Shown here: one piece after another, positions 4,345 to 5,682 of the stretch
Position numbering within the stretch: the first letter of the stretch is position 1
Layout of the letters: every line of letters starts with the position of its first letter
Assembly (NCBI GenBank): GCA_934675225.1
Contig: CAKUQA010000099.1
Location: 1 to 5,682, forward strand
From: an uncultured Candidatus Melainabacteria bacterium
Lineage (GTDB): Bacteria; Cyanobacteriota; Vampirovibrionia; Gastranaerophilales; Gastranaerophilaceae
Direction: 5' to 3'
DNA length: 5,682 nucleotides
Notes under the pieces: generated by a model
What the model saw: the letters and a program-made list of their open reading frames with translations, nothing else
The model's database searches: none
What the model was told of the DNA's origin: nothing
Made by a program: the position numbers and the translations under genes

Positions 4345-5682
4345 CTAATTAAATTGAGCCTTTTCTTCTTCAGAAACACCTTTAATTGTTAGGTTAACTC
4401 TACCTTTATCATCAATTTTGATAACCTTAACAACTACTTCCTGACCTACTTGAAGATGTGGTTCAATTGTTTCAATTCTTTCGTTGCATACTTGAGAAAT
4501 ATGAACCATACCATCCTTACCAGGAGCTAGTTCTACAAATGCACCGATAGGAATAATTCTAACAACTTTTCCTTTAACAACCATTCCCGGTTCAGGTTTG
4601 AATGTTAATTCTTTAATCATTCTTTTTGCAATTTCTGCACCTTCTTGGTCATTAGATGTAATTGTTACAACTCCAGAATCTTGAATATCAATTTCAGCAC
4701 CTGAAGCATCAATAATTGCTCTGATTTGTTTTCCACCAGGTCCAATTACTGTTCCGATATCTTCTGTAGGAATTGTCATTGTAGAAATACTTGGAGCATA
4801 AGGAGATAAATGCTCTGCCGGAGCAGAAATTACTTCTCTCATTTTACCCAAGATATGTAATCTACCTTCTTTAGCTTGAGCTAATGCACGACGCAAAGTA
4901 TCATTTGCAATACCTTTTGCTTTCATATCCATTTGCAACGCTGTAATACCAGTATCGTTACCGGTAACTTTAAAGTCCATATCACCCAAGAAATCTTCAA
5001 TACCTTGAATATCTGTTAATACAACAGGCTCTTTACCAGGTTCTGTAATCATACCCATAGCAACACCGCCAATCATACATTTAACAGGAACACCTGCATT
5101 CATCAATGCCATTGAAGAACCGCAAGTAGAAGCCATTGAAGTAGAACCATTTGATTCTAATACATCTGATGTTACACGAATTGTATAACCAAATTCTTCT
5201 TGAGAAGGAAGTGCCGGAACATTTGCACGTTCCGCTAAGTTTCCGTGACCAACTTCACGTCTGCCAGGGCCTCTAAGAGGTTTAACTTCACCAACTGAAA
5301 ATCCTGGGAAAATATATTTATGCATATAAGTTTTTTCTGTTTGAGGATCAACTCCATCAAGTTCTTGTTTCATACCGGGACCTGCTAATGTAGCAACTGA
5401 CAATACTTGAGTTTGACCTCTAGTGAATACTGCAGAACCATGTGCTCTTGGTAATACACCTACTTCACACCAGATTGGACGAACTTCTGTAGGTTTTCTA
5501 CCATCAGCTCTAACACCTTCATCCAAAATCATTGTACGCATAATATGTTTTTCTGCGTTTTTGAATTCTTCAGCAACGAAGTCGATACCTGTTTCTTCCA
5601 TAATTTTTTTACTGTAATCATCATCAGGTAAAGCATCAATTTTTTCTTTAACAAGTTTTTTAGCTTCTTCAAGTTTTTCTTG
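4345..5682 (-). CDS. pnp: polyribonucleotide nucleotidyltransferase (PNPase), 3' part, truncated by the window edge
   Basis: PNPase degrades RNA 3'-to-5' with phosphate, releasing nucleoside diphosphates; the family acts as a ring-shaped trimer. The window holds 445 C-terminal residues of a protein that is usually about 700, and the frame is open to 5682. The Met at 5599-5601 is therefore internal, not the start. In fragment numbering: end of the linking helical region (1-45), second RNase PH domain (about 50-285), KH domain with the GPGG loop (314-317), and S1 domain (about 365-435). The catalytic region is intact: SNGSTSMAS (177-185) for phosphate, and DFLGDMDFK, giving D230, D234, D236 and K238, equivalent to E. 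coli D486, D490, D492 and K494. The end after S1 is short. The VGVLPRAHGSAVFTRGQTQ and FPGFSVGE segments look cyanobacteria-like. It forms a separate transcription unit ending at the terminator downstream. Confidence 0.97.
   Translation of the reverse strand, partial: QEKLEEAKKLVKEKIDALPDDDYSKKIMEETGIDFVAEEFKNAEKHIMRTMILDEGVRADGRKPTEVRPIWCEVGVLPRAHGSAVFTRGQTQVLSVATLAGPGMKQELDGVDPQTEKTYMHKYIFPGFSVGEVKPLRGPGRREVGHGNLAERANVPALPSQEEFGYTIRVTSDVLESNGSTSMASTCGSSMALMNAGVPVKCMIGGVAMGMITEPGKEPVVLTDIQGIEDFLGDMDFKVTGNDTGITALQMDMKAKGIANDTLRRALAQAKEGRLHILGKMREVISAPAEHLSPYAPSISTMTIPTEDIGTVIGPGGKQIRAIIDASGAEIDIQDSGVVTITSNDQEGAEIAKRMIKELTFKPEPGMVVKGKVVRIIPIGAFVELAPGKDGMVHISQVCNERIETIEPHLQVGQEVVVKVIKIDDKGRVNLTIKGVSEEEKAQFN

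Noticed and set aside
5599..5601. Met codon as the pnp start
   Set aside because: The frame stays open to 5682 with a charged helical sequence typical of the middle of PNPase, and the first RNase PH domain must lie upstream.
5423..5617. Plus-strand ORF of 64 codons
   Set aside because: Antisense shadow of the strongly conserved pnp coding region.

Overview
All convincing genes lie on the minus strand, so the window is read from right to left. The DNA is AT-rich throughout, except for a GC-richer repeat patch near the left end. The organism is probably an anaerobic bacterium: there is an electron-transferring flavoprotein pair of the kind found in fermenters, plus an NfnA/SudB-type flavoprotein. 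The PNPase fragment has a cyanobacteria-like flavour (for example VGVLPRAHGSAVFTRGQTQ and FPGFSVGE). Low GC, anaerobic redox genes and a cyanobacteria-like housekeeping gene together suggest a non-photosynthetic cyanobacterial relative of the Melainabacteria/Gastranaerophilales type. That placement is inference; a Firmicutes or other gut anaerobe is not excluded.

Right part (4345-5682): the 3' two-thirds of pnp (polynucleotide phosphorylase), cut by the window edge and followed by a good intrinsic terminator (4289-4324). Next comes a promoter-like sequence whose spacer is filled by an 18-bp palindrome. It precedes a PfkB-family sugar or nucleoside kinase (3179-4225).

Middle (327-3133): a compact redox cluster in the order NfnA/SudB-like FAD/[2Fe-2S]/NAD(P) subunit, 60-residue four-cysteine protein, etfB, etfA. 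A promoter-like sequence overlaps the end of the kinase gene. Gaps inside the cluster are 11, 8 and 1 nt, and ribosome binding sites overlap the preceding stop codons or final codons, so co-transcription and translational coupling are likely. The usual partners are not present: no NfnB/GltD-like subunit next to the NfnA-like gene, and no acyl-CoA dehydrogenase or quinone oxidoreductase next to etfBA. The cluster may therefore be an unusual electron-transfer module, with the four-cysteine protein as its least understood part.

Left part (1-326): no established gene. From right to left it holds 52 nt of AT-rich spacer after etfA, a tiny 21-codon ORF with a good ribosome binding site and a run of ten G inside it, a perfect 8-bp hairpin, and a mosaic of small palindromic repeats (40-142). 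Two of these repeats are inverted relatives of each other with compensatory stem changes. One minus-strand frame through the repeat patch stays open to the window edge and could be the start of a gene lying to the left.
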